Below, piece after piece: positions 59,510 through 64,000 of a DNA stretch of 64,000 nt (the stretch's first letter is position 1; the number at the start of each line of letters is the position of its first letter). The position numbers were made by a program, and so were the translations under genes. A model generated the notes under the pieces. It ran no database searches. It worked only from the letters and a program-made list of their open reading frames with translations, and was not told the DNA's origin. The stretch is taken from the NCBI GenBank assembly GCA_026182355.1, contig JAPFBL010001928.1:3509501-3573500 (forward strand). The letters are read 5' to 3'. Origin of the DNA: Hermatobates lingyangjiaoensis (lineage: Eukaryota; Arthropoda; Insecta; Hemiptera; Hermatobatidae).

Positions 59510-60238
59510 AACTTACATTATGAATAAGAGAAAGGAAGGGGAATATTCAGAATGAGAAAGAGTGAGGCAATGCTAAAGAACGAGTGAATCAGTAAGTAAG
59601 AAAGGAAGAGTGTGATAGGGTTATAGTGAGAGAGAGGGAAAGAGAGAGAGAAACAAACTTACATTATGAATAAGAGAAAGGAAGGGAAATATTCAGAATG
59701 AGAGAGAGTGAGGCAATGCTAAAGAACGAGTGAATCAGTAAGTAAGAAAGGAAGAGTGTGATAGAGTTATAGTGAGAGAGAGGGAAAGAGAGAGAGAGAG
59801 AGAGAGAGAGAAACAAACTTACATTATGAATAAGAGAAAGGAAGGGGAATATTCAGAATGAGAAAGAGTGAGGCAATGCTAAAGAACGAGTGAATCGGTA
59901 AGTAAGAAAGGAAGAGTGTGATAGAGTTATAGTGAGAGAGAGGGAAAGAGAGAGAGAGAGAGAGAGAGAAACAAACTTACATTATGAATAAGAGAAAGGA
60001 AGGGGAATATTCAAATGAGAAAGAGTGAGGCAATGCTAAAGAACGAGTGAATCAGTAAGTAAGAAAGGAAGAGTGTGATAGAGTTATATTGAGAGAGAGA
60101 GAGAGAGAGAGAAACTTACATTATGAATAAGAGAAAGGAAGGGGAATATTCAGAATGAGAGAGAGTGAGGCAATGCTAAAGAACGAGTGAATCAGTAAGT
60201 AAGGAAGGAAGAGTGTGATAGAGTTATAGTGAGAGAGA

Positions 60239-60279
<41 letters not shown>

Positions 60280-60404
60280 ACTTACATTATGAATAAGAGA
60301 AAGGAAGGGGAATATTCAGAATGAGAAAGAGTGAGGCAATGCTAAAGAACGAGTGAATCAGTAAGTAAGAAAGGAAGAGTGTGATAGAGTTATAGTGAGA
60401 GAGA

Positions 60405-60453
<49 letters not shown>

Positions 60454-61480
60454 ACTTACATTATGAATAAGAGAAAGGAAGGGGGATATTCAGATTGAGA
60501 AAGAGTGAGGCAATGCTAAAGAACGAGTGAATCAGTAAGTAAGAAAGGAAGAGTGTGATAGAGTTATAGTGAGAGAGAGGGAAAGAGAGAGAGAGAGAGA
60601 GAGAGAGAAACAAACTTACATTATGAATAAGAGATAGGAAGGGGAATATTCAGAATGAGAAAGAGTGAGGCAATGCTAAAGAACGAGTGAATCAGTAAGT
60701 AAGAAAGGAAGAGTGTGATAGAGTTATAGTGAGAGAGAGGGAAAGAGAGAGAGAGAGAGAGAGAGAGAAACAAACTTACATTATGAATAAGAGAAAGGAA
60801 GGGGAATATTCAGAGTGAGAAAGAGTGAGGCAATGCTAAAGAACGAGTGAATCAGTAAGTAGGAAAGGAAGAGTGTGATAGAGTTATAGTGAGAGAGAGA
60901 GAGAGAGAGAGAGAGAAACTTACATTATGAATAAGAGAAAGGAAGGGGAATATTCAGAATGAGAGAGAGTGAGGCAATGCTAAAGAACGAATGAATCAGT
61001 AAGTAAGAAAGGAAGAGTGTGATAGAGTTATAGTGAGAGAGAGGGAAAGAGAGAGAGAGAGAGAGAGAAACAAACTTACATTATGAATAAGAGAAAGGAA
61101 GGGAAATATTCAGAATGAGAAAGAGTGAGGCAATGCTAAAGAACGAGTGAATCAGTAAGTAAGAAAGGAAGAGTGTGATAGGGTTATAGTGAGAGAGAGA
61201 GAGAGAGAAACTTACGTATGAATATGAGAAAGGAAGGGGAATATTCAGAATGAGAGAGAGTGAGGCAATGCTAAAGAACGAATGAATCAGTAAGTAAGAA
61301 AAGAAGAGTGTGATAGAGTTACAGTGAGAGAGAGGGAGAGAGAGAGAGAGAAACTCACATTATGAATAAGAGAAAGAGAGGGGAATATTCAGAAATAGAT
61401 AGAGTGAGGCAATACTAAAGAATGAGTGAATCAGTAAGTAAGAAAGGAAGAAAGTGATAGAATTACTGTGAGAGAGAGAT
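57600..61480 (+). repeat. (GA)n-linked tandem satellite, 25 units of ~140-175 bp
   Basis: Each unit holds CTTACATTATGAATAAGAG, AGTGAGGCAATGCTAAAGAA and GAGTGTGATAG.GTTATAG, then a (GA)n linker of variable length. Units start at about 57643, 57794, 57961, 58119, 58279, 58437, 58583, 58731, 58906, 59058, 59208, 59341, 59512, 59658, 59818, 59976, 60115, 60281, 60455, 60615, 60775, 60918, 61075, 61211 and 61353. Length differences come mainly from the linker. First and last units are the most diverged. Confidence 0.95.
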
Positions 61481-63050
61481 AGAGAGAGAGAATTGAGAGG
61501 GAAAGGGAGACAGAGAGGGATTGAATGATTTAAAGAGATAGTAATAAGAGACAACAGTGAGACAGTGAGGTATCAATAAAAATTAAGAGAGTAAGATTAT
61601 TTAGTTTATTATTTAGTAGAAAGGAAGAGTAAAATAAAGTGAAAGAGACAAAGATATAGAGACATGAATGCATAAACCGAGTGAGAGAGAGAAGAAGCAT
61701 GCAAATGTAGAGTCGTAGATTTATGAAAAACATTAAAAGATAGGAAATTATAATAATTATAAAAAACAAGTAATTTAAAAAATAGTATAATATTATAAGC
61801 AACCGTTAAAGAAAGGAAGTGATTGTATTATATAAAAACACATCAAGTTAAGAAATCATTATAATTATTTTAAAGAGAACTAATAATATATATAAATTTA
61901 AGATATTTAATATTATCTTTGAAAAGAAAAAAATGTAAAATGAACTTTATATTTTACTCTACGTTATAGCATTTAAAGTGTGAAAAAATAAATTAAAAGA
62001 GGGGTGCATGGAAACTTAGATGTAGTTGATTTTATTAGTGAGGGATCTCAGTTTTATTTTTAGGAATAACCCAGCAATATTGCAGTTACAGGATATTTAA
62101 TGTTATTTATGTTTTTCTTTTGTAATGTCTTTTTATTGAAGTGATGTTATTTGTGCATGTGTGGTAGTTATACCATGTGTTCTTGGATTCATTTCCTTTT
62201 CATGGATTTATATTACCCTTCTTATCCCGGCCCCTCAGTATAACCTCCATGACTCCTTTCCTCTTATCCATGAATGTTATATGAGGCTTACTGTGTATGT
62301 CCGTATTCTAATAAATACAGCGCCCACTCATGGTGTTGTGTCTTTTGACATCCTGGTGACCACTGTAGATGAGAAGCCGTATAGTATAGTTGTCTTGTCT
62401 GTTAAAAATCGTTAGCCAAACGAAGACGAACTCTTACATGGGATGTTTTCAAAGAGTTTATTGCGATTGCTCTTTTATGATACTTTAAATATACTTCTTG
62501 CAACAATGGTTCAAAAGTCTTCTGTATTATTAGCAAATGAACCCTTGAATGTTGTGACGACCATATGACAGTCTTATAAATAAAATATCTCACTCAACGT
62601 AGCTTGATAAGGGACACGGTTTGAAATTCTTTTTAAAACTAGAATAGAATCAATAACAAGACTGGAAAGAAATCTAGACGCAGAAAAAGGAATAAATGAA
62701 TTGAGGGTGACAAATAAATCGAGGGTAAACAGTTGGGAGTCCATGCAATTCTTTACTTGCCGCCCTTTGTGGCCTGAAAGCGGTTTCTTGCCTCTCTGCC
62801 CACGTGCAACTGGCCTAAATTTATTTTTTACCCTCCATCTACATTCTATTCCGAAAACTGTTGTTTTTTTTTAAAAAAAAGGATAAAATACAACAATCAT
62901 TTTTAATTTGAAGAATGAATGTCAATATAAATTGTCCCTATTTGTAATAGTTTATATATTGTAAAATTAAATGTATTACTAATCCTCACGTTTTTTGAAC
63001 TGTCACATTCTTTGATAATACCACCTTGCTAGATTAGGTAGCTGTTAGAT
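61480..63050. other. Unassigned sequence
   Basis: Purine-rich decay of the satellite to about 61720, then AT-rich sequence. An 84-codon plus frame at 62161-62415 is not recognised. Confidence 0.4.
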
Positions 63051-63053
63051 CTT

Positions 63054-63905
63054 GGCCTTAGGTATGATTACGCTGATTTGGTATACCCATCTTTATTGTT
63101 TAAAGCTTTCCTGGGGTCCTCACAAACATAGTCCTCTTCAATCTGGATACCTTTTACTCCTGGCCTTAGGTATGATTACGCTGCTGTAGTACCCCTCTTA
63201 GGATTGTGTAAAGCTTTCCTGGGGGTCCTCACAAACATAGTCCTCTTCAATCTGGATACCTTTTACCCCCGGCCTTAGGCATGATTACGCTGCTGTAGTA
63301 CCCCTCTTAGGATTGTGTAAAGCTTTCCTGGAGTCCTCACAAACATAGTCCTCTTCAATCTGGATACCTTTTACTCCTGGCCTTAGGTATGATTACGCTG
63401 CTGTAGTACCCCTCTTAGGATTGTGTAAAGCTTTCCTGGGGGTCCTCACAAACATAGTCCTCTTCAATCTGGATACCTTTTACCCCCGGCCTTAGGCATG
63501 ATTACGCTGCTGTAGTACCCCTCTTAGGATTGTGTAAAGCTTTCCTGGAGTCCTCACAAACATAGTCCTCTTCAATCTGGATACCTTTTACTCCTGGCCT
63601 TAGGTATGATTACGCTGCTGTAGTACCCCTCTTAGGATTGTGTAAAGCTTTCCTGGAGTCCTCACAAACATAGTCCTCTTCAATCTGGATACCTTTTACT
63701 CCTGGCCTTAGGTATGATTACGCTGCTGTAGTACCCCTCTTAGGATTGTGTAAAGCTTTCCTGGGGGTCCTCACAAACATAGTCCTCTTCAATCTGGATA
63801 CCTTTTACCCCCGGCCTTAGGTATGATTACGCTGCTGTAGTACCCCTCTTAGGATTGTGTAAAGCTTTCCTGGGATCCTCACAACATAATCCTCTTCATA
63901 TCTGG
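63054..63905 (+). repeat. 108/109-bp tandem satellite, 8 units
   Basis: GGCCTTAGG starts units at 63054, 63162, 63271, 63379, 63488, 63596, 63704 and 63813. Inner units are nearly identical; the first and last are diverged. Units of 109 bp carry GGGGGTCC and CCCCC, units of 108 bp carry GGAGTCC or GGGGTCC and CTCCT. The mix of lengths breaks any reading frame. Confidence 0.95.
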
Positions 63906-64000
63906 ATTCGTCTTCAAACATTACCGCATGAATGAGTTACATGCTGAAAGTAGTACACATCACTAAGTCATGTAGAGATTGTGTAAGAGCTGTTCACAAT

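Noticed and set aside
57600..61480. Regular ~155-bp units resembling a CRISPR array
   Set aside because: The variable part is only (GA)n length, the units are too long, and the context is eukaryotic.
63054..63905. 36-residue coding repeat in the 108-bp satellite
   Set aside because: Stops occur in the best frame and 109-bp units shift it.

Overview
The window reads as an AT-rich, repeat-dominated stretch of an animal nuclear genome, most likely an arthropod. The best pointer is a 5'-truncated Jockey/R1-type LINE tail (8411-8688) ending in (TAACC)n and flanked by a 14-bp target-site duplication. Buster-type hAT elements, a 5S rRNA-derived sequence and hundreds of bases of (GA)n are also typical of invertebrates. 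I found no intact host gene. Nearly all open frames here are chance frames or pieces of transposable elements.

The main content is debris of Penelope-like elements (PLEs). There are reverse-transcriptase remnants on the minus strand (41.7-43.7 kb) and an inverted homologous piece at 45.9-46.5 kb. There are at least seven remnants of the GIY-YIG endonuclease C-terminus (4.6, 10.4, 38.0, 39.6, 46.4, 48.7 and 54.9 kb) and a recurring N-terminal peptide (5.6, 5.9 and 38.9 kb). These are linked to about twenty long palindromes or half-palindromes that abut (TA)n tracts. Nearly every arm carries one short RNA-like motif: a CTGANGA core, a small hairpin, GAAA, a self-complementary A...T word, an H base, and flanking strands that pair. 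This is the layout of a minimal type I hammerhead ribozyme with a palindromic stem III. The stems vary between families in a compensated way. Two copies (38564-38624 plus, 49033-49093 minus) are identical over 61 nt and fully intact.

Layout: 0-6 kb, a cluster of PLE palindromes. 7.8-8.9 kb, minisatellites with the inserted LINE. 9.5-10.7 kb, a near-perfect palindrome and a second PLE lineage. 11.3-12.3, 15.8-17.9 and 24.8-29.7 kb, a non-coding family with ~370-bp terminal inverted repeats, one copy holding a (GGGT)n tract. 14.15 kb, a perfect 46-bp hairpin. 18-24.5 kb, a degenerate satellite in two opposite-facing blocks. 30.3, 42.5 and 56.8 kb, hAT MITEs with 8-bp duplications. 32.4 kb, 5S-derived sequence. 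33.6-39 kb, the densest PLE palindrome cluster. 41.7-46.8 kb, PLE coding remnants. 48.4-50.6 kb and 54.3-55 kb, more PLE palindromes. 57.6-61.5 kb, a 25-unit (GA)n-linked satellite. 63.05-63.9 kb, a 108/109-bp satellite.

Family assignments come from reading the sequence by eye. No search or folding program was run.
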